Notes: generated from the letters alone by a model not told the origin. 64,000 bases of DNA from Neoechinorhynchus agilis (GCA_051530055.1 CM121342.1:14508001-14572000); one strand, 5' to 3'; shown: positions 1 through 11,095, counted from the first letter of the stretch. A program made the numbers and translations.

Positions 1-2990
1 TCCCTCAGGAGTTGAAGAGCCTCGTTACCAAGAGATCCGTAGGTATCAACCCCAAAAGGCACGAACACATGGGCCCTTGCTAAATCGAGGTATTTCGCCG
101 TTTTCCGTCCTTCCGCAGCGCTCGCTGCACCTCCACCTTGAACCACAAAGAACTTGAGATTGCTGGCTGCGAGTGTATCGACACACGTGTCGCCGCAGAG
201 AAGGCATTTACCCTCCCGCCACGGAAATGCGGTCACCCCATCAAGTTTACGCGCGTCGTCCCTACAGATGTTGGCAGATTCCAAAATTTTGGGGGAATGT
301 ATTGTATCCGGTGCCAGGCTCAGCACCATGTCAATTTCGGCATGTCTTGCGAATCTGCCGGCTGATTTTCTACAGATGAGACCATGACGTCCCGACGAAT
401 CCACATTTGCACTGCAGCGGCAACGGTGTGGATGACACATCGGTAGTCCTATTATCATTGAAAATCCTACCCGTACTGCCTCGTCGAAGAGGAGAGTACC
501 CACAGATGCCAGCGGGACTACGTTGAACCTAGCACCTGATTCTATGTCAATTTCGGCATGTCTTGCGAATCTGTTGGCTGATTTTCTACAGATGAGACCA
601 TGAAGTCCCGACGAATCCACATTTGCACCACAGCGGCAACGGTCGGGATGACACATCGGTAGTCCTAGTCTTATTGAAACTCCGAGCCGTACTGCCTCGT
701 CGGCGAGGAGAGTACCCACGGATGCCAGCGGGACCGCGTTCAACCAAGCACCTGATTCTCTAGTGGAGACTGCCAACAACCTGGCACGGACAACGTCGTC
801 GCTTAAGTCTGATAAGAGAGAGCTTTGAACTCTTGCGACGGGAGGTCGATCCCACGCAGATTGCTTTTTGCCATTCACAGGTACTTGATGGGAGTTGGTC
901 AGTGTACACCACTCACTGATTCCCTCGTCAAAATGCCTATCAAGATGATAATTAGATTTCAAAATGCGGTGAACTGCACTTCTGCGTCCCTCGTGGGAGC
1001 CTAAAAATACGGGAAGGATTTTTTCTGCTTTTTTCCGGATGCCCAACCCGCTAGAAGATACAGGCAAGGATGCTTGTTGCCATGCCTTTTCTGACAGCTG
1101 CACATTTAAAACTTGCTCAAGACAGTCCTTCAATCTGTTATCTAGCTTGCCAAGCTCACCCATGTGCTTGAAAACCGGCGCAGTGCGTAGTGCATAAAGG
1201 GACGTGTTGATGAAGAGGGTATTCTTTATCAAGAACAGAGCCTCGTGTGATCCAAGCTCACGGACCCTATTGCAAAGCACCGATAATTTCTCTAGAAGGC
1301 TGTTAATTTTTTGTTCGACATTCCCATCAAAGACGCAACTGCCCAAAACTTAAGCCGGTCTAGGTCGATTATTTCTATCCCGGGTGCAACATTTTCAAAG
1401 TCGCGCTTTATTTCGTCTTTTGCAGCACCCCTCTCTATATTACAGAATAGAATTTCGCATTTTTCTGTGCTCAATTCAATGCCTAGCTTACTTGCCTCTA
1501 TCTTGATTTTCTCCAGGTCACGAAGAACTACCTGGAGATCGCATCTTAGCGTAGCATCGTCCAGGTACCAGGCATTGAATTCCGCATCAAGAGAGTGCGC
1601 TAATTCGTTAATTGTGAGCGCGAAACCAATTGGACCTAATGGGTCTACCTGTTGAACGCCTCTTTCGGAAGGAATGGTGTGATCGTTGAATTCAAGAGGG
1701 GTCGCAGCTCCGTACGAATTTCTAAAATACCCGTAAGCCTCCGGTGCGTGGTCTCTGACAGCTTTTAAGAGCGAGTCGCGATTAGCGGAATTGAAGGCGT
1801 TCCGGAAATCTAATTTCAAGATCACGCACGGTTTGGCGTTCTCAATAACAAATGTACGGAGTGCGTGGACTATCTCTTCCGCCCCACAAGGTGTGCAGCA
1901 AACTAGTTGGACTGGATGAAGAATTTCAGCAATACCTTGTGATACTCGCCTAGATATCACTTTCTCTGCTAGTCGTCTCAATGTAGAGCCGATCGCGATG
2001 GGACGAAACCCACCGTCCTTCTTTTCTAAAGCGCAGACGGAAGCGCCAAAAAACCATTCGATCGCTTTGTGGTACAGGTTGCCTCCAGGGAAAACGCCGA
2101 CTAACCGAGTCAAGGCGTTCAGGAGAACATTGGATGGATCAGCTACGGAGAAGGACATCATGTCCTGTAGGTGCCGAGGCCGAAGCCAGTTGAGCCCATG
2201 TGCTGACCCATTTGCGAACGAAGAAACGGCTTTACTAACAACTCTAACGGGGTGCACGAGGGGATCATATCCGAATATTCTAGGTAACCAGTGGATCCAG
2301 GATGTTTCTCGTTGAGAAGTTGGAGAGTTTTCGCATCATCGCTTGCAAATTCGTTGGTGGATGATAGAATGCGAACCGCGATTCTCAAATCACCATCGGC
2401 GAGTTTAGAAGACACTCTCTGGGTCATTGAACGGGTTGAAACTCGGCCCGAATTCAGTGACTTTGAGATATCTCCCCTAAAAACGCGAGCTTTGCGTAGG
2501 ACCTTTCCAAACGAGTTGTCGAAGGAGGACACCCGGTTTTTGATGAGGGTAACAAGAGATTCGTCAGATGGTACTCCAGCACAAAGTACCAGTCTCGGGA
2601 ATGCGAAAAGGCGTGCCCAAGATATCTCGGTATTTGTCTCGAGACAGTCGCTCAGCAGGGCTGAATATCTCTTCGCTACCTGAAATCGAGCGCCCTTTGG
2701 GATCCGCTTCAGGATGTTTCTGGGCAAAACGCGCGCGATCTCCAGCAACGAAGGGGTGCAATGGACGATGTTTTGGATGTTCTGGCGAGGTTCACTGAGC
2801 TTAGGAGCAGAGCTTGCCAGCAGAAGGAAGGAACCAACACATCGGGAATCCCTTGGGCCGTGAGTCCAAAATTCTGTCGATTTCGTAATTTTGATCTGGT
2901 TTCACAGATCGGGCAATTATATGCTGAGACCTTCGGATATCGGGCAGCATTGACCTCACCTCCCAGAATACCCGAAATTTCCGTTTACCG
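1..2990 (-). mobile_element. R2-like (restriction-like endonuclease) LINE, long degenerate copy
   Basis: Non-LTR retrotransposon read on the minus strand. From its 5' side: a CPIC zinc-finger remnant near 2920, an N-terminal segment (2158-2748), then a 321-aa reverse-transcriptase open frame (1292-2257) with palm motif A (LDFRNAFNSANRD), motif B (RGVQQVDPLGPIGFALT) and motif C (AWYLDDAT, YLDD in place of the usual xADD). The thumb and C-terminal endonuclease part runs to the window edge but is broken by several frame changes, and part of it is duplicated (328-758). The end at base 1 (KYLDLARAHVF-type residues) is in the endonuclease domain, so the 3' end lies outside the window. Eight copies of this family are scattered in the window and this is the most 5'-complete. 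Not intact. Confidence 0.85.
328..758 (-). repeat. Tandem internal duplication inside the R2-like LINE
   Basis: About 215 bp of the endonuclease region (328-542) is repeated directly at 543-758; both halves begin with the same run, ATGTCAATTTCGGCATGTCT. The two halves have diverged, so the duplication is not recent. It covers the zinc-finger and conserved-domain part of the element and lies in the already degenerate C-terminal region. Confidence 0.75.
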
Positions 2991-3039
2991 CTTGCTCTCT
3001 ACAGGTTGTTCGGACCAAAGTTGATTTTATGAATTTGCA

Positions 3040-3200
3040 GCGTCGGTCCTCTCGTGATCCGTGTGATTAACAGGTGGCACGTTGAGGGCCTGCGTCAGCA
3101 GCGTCGGGAGTGGGCGGTGCGACGTGGTCCCGAATGGAGCGAGGGGACGGCGGTGGAATCGTTGACATGCCGATTGCTTGTAGATTTTTGCTTGTAAGTT
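3040..3200. other. GC-rich block upstream of the LINE, unassigned
   Basis: A block clearly richer in G and C than its AT-rich surroundings. The plus strand is open across it (from about 3059 to 3190, arginine-rich translation). It could be the 5' leader of the adjacent minus-strand LINE or captured foreign DNA. No family recognised. Confidence 0.3.
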
Positions 3201-3329
3201 CGGGTCTCATTTAGAGATATTACTGGCTTCTTTTGAAAAGTATTTGTTACGCCACAATAAACCGTTATTGCAGGTGAAATCAGGGTTGTTTGTAAATTGC
3301 CTGTTTGCAAGTGTTTACGACGTTAGACC

Positions 3330-4033
3330 GTGAATTATAGAAGAGAAATACAAAATTAATAGTATTATTAACGTTTAATTCAATCAAGATAATAAGATTT
3401 ACAATGATCAAAAACGATAGTGTTTTTTTACTTGCACATTTACAGCAAAAATGTTGACAATGAAATTTTTATTAAATTTTACATAACGTTATATTATTTC
3501 TCTGCTTATCCTGTCAACCACCGTTTTCGCATTCGGGCTAAATTGATTCTTCGTCCATAATTGAAAAGCACTTGTGATTGTTTGTTTGGAATTCTTAAAA
3601 AGTTTCGAGCCTGTGCCACATCTTGTTCTACACTTGCTAGTATGCTACCGACTTGCTATATTTTGTGTTCCACAAATGACTTTGTGGTCTCCAACTGCCG
3701 TTTTCGTTCTGGGATAATTGGCTCGTCGAATGACATCGAAGAACAACTATCTATATCCATCGGTTCTGCTTGATCGTTGGACACTGCCCGAATCTCTTCA
3801 GTTGTATTATTTATTACGGGCATCGTCCGGTCAACATTTGAAAGACTTTTTCCGTCAACTGACTTTCGACGGCTTCAGCGATAAATTCTAGACGATTCAG
3901 GCATGGTTCCACTTTATGACGAAAAGGTAATCGTCTGATTAATAGTGATCGACTCCGATGTCTTCGGCGTGAATTTCCTTGTCCGCTTCGATTAGGTTCC
4001 TCGTTCGATGAAGATTCTGTACTGACATTGTGT
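3330..4033 (-). pseudogene. Arginine-rich gene family, copy A (truncated, deleted)
   Basis: Minus-strand copy of the gene intact at 25494-26336. The shared sequence includes the early coding region after the start (SVQN-type serine-rich part, then the SRSLLIRRLPFRYRVQPGLN core near 3890-3960), the C-terminal arginine-rich end near 3540-3600, and about 150 bp of shared 3' untranslated DNA (3330-3530, with the AACATTTTTGCTGTAAATG stretch). The middle is shortened by internal deletion, and the start codon and promoter are missing because the virus fossil at 4034-6078 sits there. Upstream flank of the same family resumes at 6079-6170. Not expected to make the full protein. Confidence 0.8.
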
Positions 4034-6078
4034 CACACGCAATTCGATGGAAATCAGAGATCGCTTGAGAATATTCGCAGCGACGTGCCATTAGGGCATT
4101 GATCGTCTCTCTTATCGTTGTAGGTGTTGGGACAACACAAGAGCGCTTGACCTGATTTAAACAACACGATAACTGGGATAGGCGGGATAGAAACGTGTTG
4201 TGTTAAAGAAGGCACACCAGAGTCAACAACCAATAGACGTGGAAAAGAATTTTCCGCAATTTTGATAACGTTGAGCACGGCAGAACTATATTGTTGATCA
4301 TCAACGATTAGATCACCATTTCTCACTGCAACCGTCACCGCAGCGATCATCTCATCTTCTGGTTTTGCCTCAGTTAGCCTGGTTAGATAAGGAGTGACAT
4401 CATTATTAGCAATTGCCACAACATTAAGTTGGTACCCGAATTCATTCGCCCTCGTCACAATCATAGCCATCAACCAGAGCTTGGCGTTGAGGACACGTCG
4501 CGGGTGTAGATTGACTCAGATAGTAAAGACGCCATTAGCAACAAGGAACCTTGTCTTAGATTATAAAGACCGGTTGAAATGGATAATCCAGTCACGAGAT
4601 GCCGAGCGTCAGCGCAGTAAATTGGGCAATCTGTGAAGATTACAGCTAAATCACGTAATTCGGACAATTGGCGCCTGGCAACAAGAACTTCTTAGATCCT
4701 ATTGGCCATCTCTAGTAAGGTTTTCACTGTTCTATTAGCTATCAAACTAGGTATTGTCGTTCTGTCCAAAGGCGGAAGAAGGTTTATGCTTGTTTCACTT
4801 GTTGAATAGGGGACGGAATGGCGATGTTCGAAGTCAGTACCGATGCCTTCCCGAAACTCATTGTGGATGTCAAAAACTCTCCTTTGGCGGACGCCAGTCC
4901 GGTAATTGTCGAATCCAAGTCCACCTGTGGCTGTGGTGCGATAGGTGTTGGACGAGAGGCAAGCACTCTCGGTCGGGCAGCGTGAATGACAGTGCCTCCG
5001 TTTCCATTGCAGTGTGCGGTGGAGTTGGATCATCGCTCAAGCGGACGTCAGCATCAGCATTTGACGCCGCTTGTTCTTCGCTAGCACTTAAGTTGGTAGT
5101 AATCTAGAAAGGGGTTAAGTTAACCATGCGACGCGAAGAAATTCTCCAGAATTCATGGCTATGGACTGCTTTGTCCCCACGAACTTCATTAGATGATACA
5201 ATAATGCATTGTACCTGACATCATTCGTGTGATGATCTATACGTCATCTCCTTGGTAGCATTAAACAACATTCGCATGCCGGCTATCCCAGGAGTATTTA
5301 TGAAAGCGGTTCCACGCAAGCCAGAGCACAGTCCTTGCTCAATTTTCAGGGGCTCAGCTATATCTGGAAACTTGATCACTGTGTTTAAAATCGCTTTCGA
5401 GCATCAGTTTGCGGCACGTACGTAGTCGCCACTCCACATGTAGAATTCAGCTAGAGATGCAATGGTTGCAAATACGTACGTTTGAATCTCCAGAGTGTGT
5501 TAAATATTGAAATCCGCATAATCCAACATCATACCAAAACATTCTGCGTCGTCAGAAGCCAACATTCGTTTGAGGTGCCTATGTGTAGATAACGGAAAGC
5601 TATTGACATGCGGTATGCCGTCCAGTTTGTCTAAGTGGCGTTCAAAGCCCTCTATAACATACGTCATGATCAAAAAAATCTTTGGGCTGAGTTCCATAAA
5701 TAGCCCGGGCCTTCCCAAGCTCATACTTTTCAGTGGCATTTGCATGTATCGTCGGCTCGCTCGCTGTCCAGTCAAGCTATGACTTCGTTTGTAGGCAAGT
5801 TCATATAGTATATCTTCTTGCCCCCGGTGCCGCTCACTCCACTCATGACAGTTTATAGGTCACCAGTGCAACTACCAGAAACATACTTTTTTCTAGCTTG
5901 CACGAAGGAGTGCCAGTCTAGTGGAGGTGCTTTAACATAGGCGAATAGTTTAGCTAAGTCGGCCTGCAGAGACATTCTAACGTAGTATGGGTCATCGAAC
6001 CCCCGCCACACGCTTCAAGTCAACTTCGGTCAACCTATTCAACTTTTCTTGTGTCCAATTTGATCTGCCTGGTTTTCG
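4034..6078 (-). pseudogene. Endogenous totivirus-like RNA-virus fossil (RdRp plus an unassigned part)
   Basis: Fossil of a double-stranded-RNA virus polymerase of the totivirus/victorivirus type, on the minus strand. Visible parts in order: the W..F..R....SGS-type motif near 5900, palm motif A near 5510-5530 (LDYADFN, compare LDYTDFNSQHT of victoriviruses), motif B near 5310 (SGLRGTAFINT, compare SGHRATTFINT), and the late KQSI..(S)GEFLRV motif near 5150 (compare KQSIGPVSGEFLR). These short matches are from memory of the family. The region 4034-5107 is probably also viral; its alanine- and proline-rich start could be capsid but I cannot assign it. The element is broken, with several reading-frame interruptions, and looks old. 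It lies exactly between the upstream flank and the body of gene-family copy A. Confidence 0.8.
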
Positions 6079-6170
6079 TTGATACATTTAACCTAAATTA
6101 TTTTTAAAAATGAATAATTTTAAAGGGGCAATTTAACGTTCAACTGCAATAAGCAAATGAGTTCATAGAT
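6079..6170 (-). repeat. Upstream flank of gene-family copy A
   Basis: Reverse complement matches 25180-25275, the DNA about 220-310 bp upstream of the intact family member: both carry AAATTGCCCCTTTA and continue to an ATCAA(C/T)GAAAACCA stretch. The match ends abruptly where the virus fossil starts. Confidence 0.75.
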
Positions 6171-6264
6171 ATGTTTTGTTTTTTCCATACACGGCCGAAT
6201 GAGCGCACAGTCCACCCCGATTTTGGTCTGGGAAGCGCTGGTCTGCGCTCAATGCCCCAAGACC

Positions 6265-6465
6265 GTACGGTTATAAGCTTGTACGTTCCTCCGGATTCTC
6301 AGATACCTCCAGGAAGCGGGACTCATCAGTGAGATTCCTTCCTTCAACGAGGTATTTCGTGCCCTTTGTTTGCGCGTCATCGGCAGTTACGGATTCGAAC
6401 ACTGGGATCTGGAGCATTTGTCCACTTGACCGCCTCGACACTACTACGGGATGCACAAATTGAGC
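6265..6465 (-). mobile_element. tRNA-derived SINE, copy 1
   Basis: Minus-strand copy of the SINE also seen at 9390-9560, 62440-62705 and 62825-63180. It carries a B-box-like GTTCGAATCCGTAAC stretch (degraded here) and the A-box side TCGAGGCGGTCAAGTGGAC, followed by the family body (ACTCAC.GATGAGT.CC, then TCC.GGAGG). It abuts an R2-like fragment at 6478. Confidence 0.7.
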
Positions 6466-6477
6466 CAGCCCCATCGC

Positions 6478-7115
6478 TGGCGTTGCGGAGCGACCGTGGA
6501 ACAATCGGGATGCCATGGTCTCGTCTACGGGCAATCAGGCGGAAGGTACTCACGACGCGCCGAAGTGAACGCAATTCTCTTAGTCGTGCCCTGAACACTG
6601 CGAATGCGCCCAACATCCTAAAGCCGAGCAATCTTTGCCGACTCGATGGCCATAGACCGGACGGTGTCACAGTATTCCTATGGCAAAAGGAGGCAAATGC
6701 CTTCTCTGGGACGCCACGTCCGTGGATACGCTCGCAGCCCGCAATATAAAATTCGCCACCATTGAACCAGGGAGAGCAGCAACCGCCGCTGAGAAACGCA
6801 AAAGGACAAAATACAAGGACCTGTGTCGAAATCATTATTTCATTCCCTTTGATGTCGAGTCGCTCAGGTCGTTTGGTACCACGGCGCAGGACCTGGTCAA
6901 GCAATTGTCTAAGAGATTGAGACGAATCACTGGCGATCAGACGGCAGGCGCATTCCTCCCACAAAACATTAGTCTGGCTGTGCAACGAGGGAACGCTGCA
7001 TTCGTCCTTTCGACCTTTACACCAGGACACGAGCAACATGGACAGGCTCCCGACTGTGGTTGGCTTAAAATAAAGTTCTACATTCCACTTATTTTTCGAA
7101 GAAAATTAAAGTAAA
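6478..7115 (+). mobile_element. R2-like LINE, endonuclease-end fragment
   Basis: Only the C-terminal endonuclease domain survives. Its zinc-finger side is visible in a shifted frame (RCG...GCHGLV), then SRALNTANAPNILKPSNLCR, the RPDG motif, CLLWDATSVDT, a KYKDL segment and ISLAVQRGNAA, in the same order as the other copies. At least two frame changes separate the pieces. The 3' end lies near 7115 with an AT-rich tail. 5'-truncated, as usual for LINEs. Confidence 0.85.
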
Positions 7116-7119
7116 CAAA

Positions 7120-8460
7120 CTTTTTAAATCAAATGCCGTAATGGTAACCATTAACATCCATCATTACCATGGAGTAAAACTCTTGTCATAAAATTGAATT
7201 GTGGGCCGTCATCATTGAAAGGTCGGAGTAAGGGAGCAAGGTACTTCCTATATAAAATTTCTCTTGGTTGGATCGGGTTGGAAATAATCGAGACCGATTA
7301 CGGCGATTTCCTTGATGGAGGTTCGAGATAAGCTATTTTGAGCAAGTAATTGCTCTTTCATTTCAGAGGTGATTTGGATTTTCATAACATCGAACGGCCG
7401 TTTGCCACCCTCCACTGCAACAACCAGTTGCGAAAACATTGACTTTTTGGTGATAGCTGAGAAGGCATATTAAGAATTGTGATGAAATCGACGTATCTAT
7501 CGCTACAACGTCGTTTATAAAACAACTATTGTTTGCATGAGTTATTTGGTTTTTGGTTGAATAAGTGCCGGTTACCACAAGTTGCGATGAAGAGTTATTG
7601 AGCAAAATATTGCTGTAACTGTAGCAGCAACTTTAACAATTGCTCACGCGGGGCAGAAAGACGAAGGGTTAGCGCGTGGACCCATTTTTCCCGTTTAATG
7701 AAAGCAAAGAATCCTGATGTACTTAGAACAAGCAACTTAGCTACCATTTTGTTGTCCAGAGCATCACAGATGGATCGAAGAATGGAACTTATTTTTGTCA
7801 TGAATAGGGCCTTCCGCATGTCAACTTATCACAAGTTTGTGTGCTTGAAAAGATGTCGGGTATTACAAGCTTTAGAAATCATTGATCTTTTGAACAAACA
7901 TTTCACTAGACGGGAACATTTCTTGACGGCAAAGCAACGCGTTCAGTCCATGCGATAAGCGGCCGGACTAAAAAGCCTCTTGGATGGTTCAACGTAGAGA
8001 GAAAGCGCGCTCATGTTTATTTTTCGACCAACGAACCACAGCAGAGAAACAAGCGATTGATGACCGAATCAGAGATCAGATAATAATGAAGACTCCAAAC
8101 AACGAGTTCGAGGCAAGATTGTATCAATGGAGTCACCCTCGATGAATGATGTTATCAAAGTTTTGCGACACGTTTGAGATGCTTCAAGATATCACGTGGT
8201 CGGCGGGGAGTATCGATCAACTTCCACAGCAACAGCCCGACGTTTTGCGGATTCTAGAGGCATCCAAAGACGATGTAAGAGATATGGAACATAACATAAG
8301 CGGTATTTGTACCCAGCAAGGAAAATGACTTGTTTCAAGTTCAATTGAATGGCGCGATGCTAGTTGTGTCGCCGTTCCACGAAAACCATTGACACGGAAA
8401 TCAACACCATCCACTAGGTTGAGGATGATGAAATCCCTACAAAAACAGTCGAAACCATCA
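7120..8460. other. No recognised gene; several unassigned open frames
   Basis: Short open frames occur on both strands: minus 7248-7439 and 7595-7819, plus 7698-7958 and 8146-8328. The plus-strand pair has plausible protein composition (leucine- and arginine-rich, then acidic with a QQQ run), but stops separate them and I recognise no family. Could be remnants of a host gene, a virus or an element. Confidence 0.3.
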
Positions 8461-8463
8461 GGA

Positions 8464-9345
8464 CGCACTCAAAAACATCATAAACCAGCCCATCCAATCG
8501 TAGCTGATCCACACATAGTCTCAACTCTAAACTCGTTTATATCATTGCCAATCACTTATGCTAGCACTAATCTTCGATCCGCTCAAGGACTTCTCTCTTT
8601 GGGATATTCACTCGTTCTGGATCGACAACTTGTAACGATTCCTCCCTTAGCCCACTGCTCGCGACGAACAATGAAATCTCAATCTTCCTCATTTCCGCCC
8701 CCAGTTTGCCGAAATCCAAAATTCCCTTCCCCACCGTATTCTACTCCAATACTCGTAGCCTCTTTCCTAAACTGGATGAAATTTCACTCATTTCATCTAC
8801 CTCAAAAGCCGACGTAGTCATCTTAACTGAAACGTCGCTTAAACAGCGATTCAGCTATCCTTCCCGGGTACTCTTCCTTACATACATACTGCGAGGACCT
8901 TCCAGGAGGGCGTTCGGCAATCGCTACCTTACTCTTTATCTCTCACAGGCTCTATACAAAACCCCGATCTAGAATTCATCGCAGTCCATTTCATAGCTCC
9001 TCTGAGAAACGGCATCAGAGAATTCACCATTGCTGGCGTCTATCGCCCTCCTGCCTCTCGTCCTGGGTCCTCCTTTCTCCAAGCTCATAAACTCCAAAAA
9101 TTCATACCATTTCTTAATTACAGGGGACTTCAATAAACTATTTTCTCTTCTACCCTTTTCCGAGTTGCGTCAACTTATTGACTTCCCAACTCGTCTTAAC
9201 GCTCACCTCGACAAAGTGTTCACAAATATCGACGCCTACTCATCTGCCTCTAAACTCCATCCCCCCGCACGAACTCTGACCACTCTTCTGCCCTTATTAC
9301 TCTGACCACCCCACTTCAGCGTATAAAATCTCCCAGTTTACCCGT
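8464..9345 (+). mobile_element. CR1-like LINE, AP-endonuclease fragment
   Basis: Fragment of a LINE with an apurinic-type endonuclease. NTRSLFPKLDEISLISSTS then VVILTETSLK is the endonuclease start, GDFNKLF its catalytic GDFN motif, and FPTRLNAHLDKVFTNI the later part. Several frame shifts split it. It is nearly the same as 19437-20230, differing by a few percent by eye, and both copies start at the same point (AAAAACA.CATAAA). The reverse transcriptase is missing here. Confidence 0.85.
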
Positions 9346-9389
9346 CCGGGATAAACGTGATCATCTTGCTCCAAATTGATTCTATGATG

Positions 9390-9560
9390 AAGCTCATAAA
9401 CTCGTTCGAATCCGTTACCGCTGATGACGCACAACCAAAGGGGACAAAGTACCGATCAAGGGAGGAAACTCATTGATGAGTCCCGCCCCATTCAGAGACA
9501 TTTGAAGACCCGGAGGGATGAGTACAAAGCTTTTCAGGAACCATATCAGTGGGCTGCGTG
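9390..9560 (+). mobile_element. tRNA-derived SINE, copy 2 (5'-truncated)
   Basis: Begins at the B box (GTTCGAATCCGTTACC) and continues with the family body: GACGCACAACCAAAG, ACTCATTGATGAGTCCCG, then the GTGGGCTG tail motif near 9550. The A-box half is absent. Joined directly to the CR1-like fragment. Confidence 0.75.
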
Positions 9561-10036
9561 AGGGAAAAAATGCTCAAATGTAAGATAAAATAAATATTTG
9601 TCACTGCTTGTGCTAGCTGATTACGCGGCGCAGCTTTTTGCAAATGGAAATTATTTACAATATATTATGTTAAACCGCTCGTAACTTGATATTTCTGCAT
9701 TAAATTCATAATACAAAGGATATAAATGTTTGTTAGAAAAATATTATAGATGAAGGTTGAAAAATTGGATGGTAAAGTACAGAGGTGCATTCATTCTACC
9801 TGATGAGACTGACATATATTATTTTACTAAAAAAATTCCAATCGAATTTTCAAAGATCTTGGCGGAAGTGATATTAAATGCGATGTGATTTCTTTTAGCT
9901 CTTTATTTTGAATTAATTGAAGGCGAACTAACAAATTAAACAATAAAATTTGTATACGCTTTCCATGATTTATTAAGGTCATACCCGATGAGGTTATATA
10001 TTATTTCGTATTTATTCAAATCTACTTTATCTACAC
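9561..10036. other. AT-rich intergenic DNA
   Basis: No coding signal or recognised element. It lies just past the 3' end of ANAPC10 (minus strand) and may include its 3' untranslated region; a strong donor-like AAGGTAAGT at the end of the ANAPC10 frame leaves room for one more small exon here. Confidence 0.4.
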
Positions 10037-11095
10037 TTACCTTGTATCACCAAAAGCAGGTGAATTCGAAGAGGTGTCACTTGATAAACGCTTTATTGGA
10101 CAAGGCGTATGTATCTTTATTTGTCTCAAATGTGAATCCCGACCGCTTTGATGATTGGTTACGATATTGATCTCGAGTGTCCAAGCTGAAAAGTACCCCG
10201 GATCACCATCTTCAATCCTTTCAGTTGGTACTTCACTACTTGAATCAGTCTTGATTGTAACCGAAGAGATCGTAGTGTCCGAAATAGCACTTGCACTGGG
10301 TTTACCTGCACTGACCAACTGTCTATAGCCTCGTCGAGGAATCCGAATCCACCCTCTGGGCTCTACCAAACTAATAGTGTCTACGATTTTTAAATAATCT
10401 TTACAAATACCAGCTCGTAAATTCAATTGAAGCGGTGTACAAACGACTTTGTGTTTAAGTTAATTTAAAATTTCTGAATTCAACACAATCGAGATAGAGA
10501 ATAGAAAAGCAATTTTGATTTCTTTTGCTTCTAATGATTACATATAGAACCGTATACTTCTAAAAGTCAAATAAATTAATGCTTAAATCGCAATGTTTAA
10601 ACTTAGGAATTTATATAGTTGAAAACTTTTGATTTTAAGAAACCAGCCCAACCGCAAAACATTGACCCTTTAAAGTCTTAAACTCCCAATTCAAAGAACA
10701 CAGCGTTGTCTAGTATAGCTCTCATCGAATCTATAATCGATATAAAGATAAACGGCGATGATATTAGTCAGTTCACTGAACATGATTGTGACCGTATGTG
10801 GTTGAGTACTGTCGGATTGCCAGAATGTATCCAGATTTCCATCGACCAAATTGTCAGCTCCAAATCCGGTTTTACAACTGGATAGAATGATCAATGCATC
10901 AGGCGCAATATTCACATACTTTCCCGATTGTTCATCTTTATCTGGATCGTAGGTTTCAGTTGGAGGCCCACTGAGGTTTACATTAGTTGCTCTTGATCGA
11001 AACGACGCTCTTCCAGGATTCACCGGTTGCGCCATTCGATGAACAATCGGACGCCCTCTGCTTCTTATAGCTCTAACAGGAAATCGAGTGGCCAT
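10037..11095 (-). CDS. ANAPC10: Anaphase-promoting complex subunit 10 (DOC1)
   Basis: Substrate-recruiting subunit of the APC/C ubiquitin ligase, built around a DOC beta-sandwich domain. The first exon (11095 to about 10695) has SSCKTGFGADNLVDGNLDTF, then WQSDSTQPH and DYRFDESYT, matching human [29 protein letters not shown] and DYKSDESYT. After an intron of about 250 nt, LVEPRGWIRIP matches LVEPSGWIHVP, and TNHQSGRDSHLRQIKIHTP matches ANHQNGRDTHMRQIKIYTP. The frame stays open through an extra 40 codons, but these (10186-10305) begin with GTAAAC and end with TACTTTTCAG, and removing them restores the human spacing, so they are probably an intron. The first exon has a basic N-terminal extension. 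The human IR tail was not found; the last exon may be missing from this span. Confidence 0.9.

Noticed and set aside
3059-3190. Host exon in the GC-rich block
   Set aside because: Open but without recognisable domain, start or splice sites; left as unassigned.
8146-8328. Small plus-strand gene with a QQQ run
   Set aside because: Only 60 codons, no splice partners found and no family; listed within the unassigned region instead.
10186-10305. A genuine 40-residue insertion in ANAPC10
   Set aside because: Splice-like ends and perfect restoration of human spacing make an intron more likely; kept as a finding because the frame is open.
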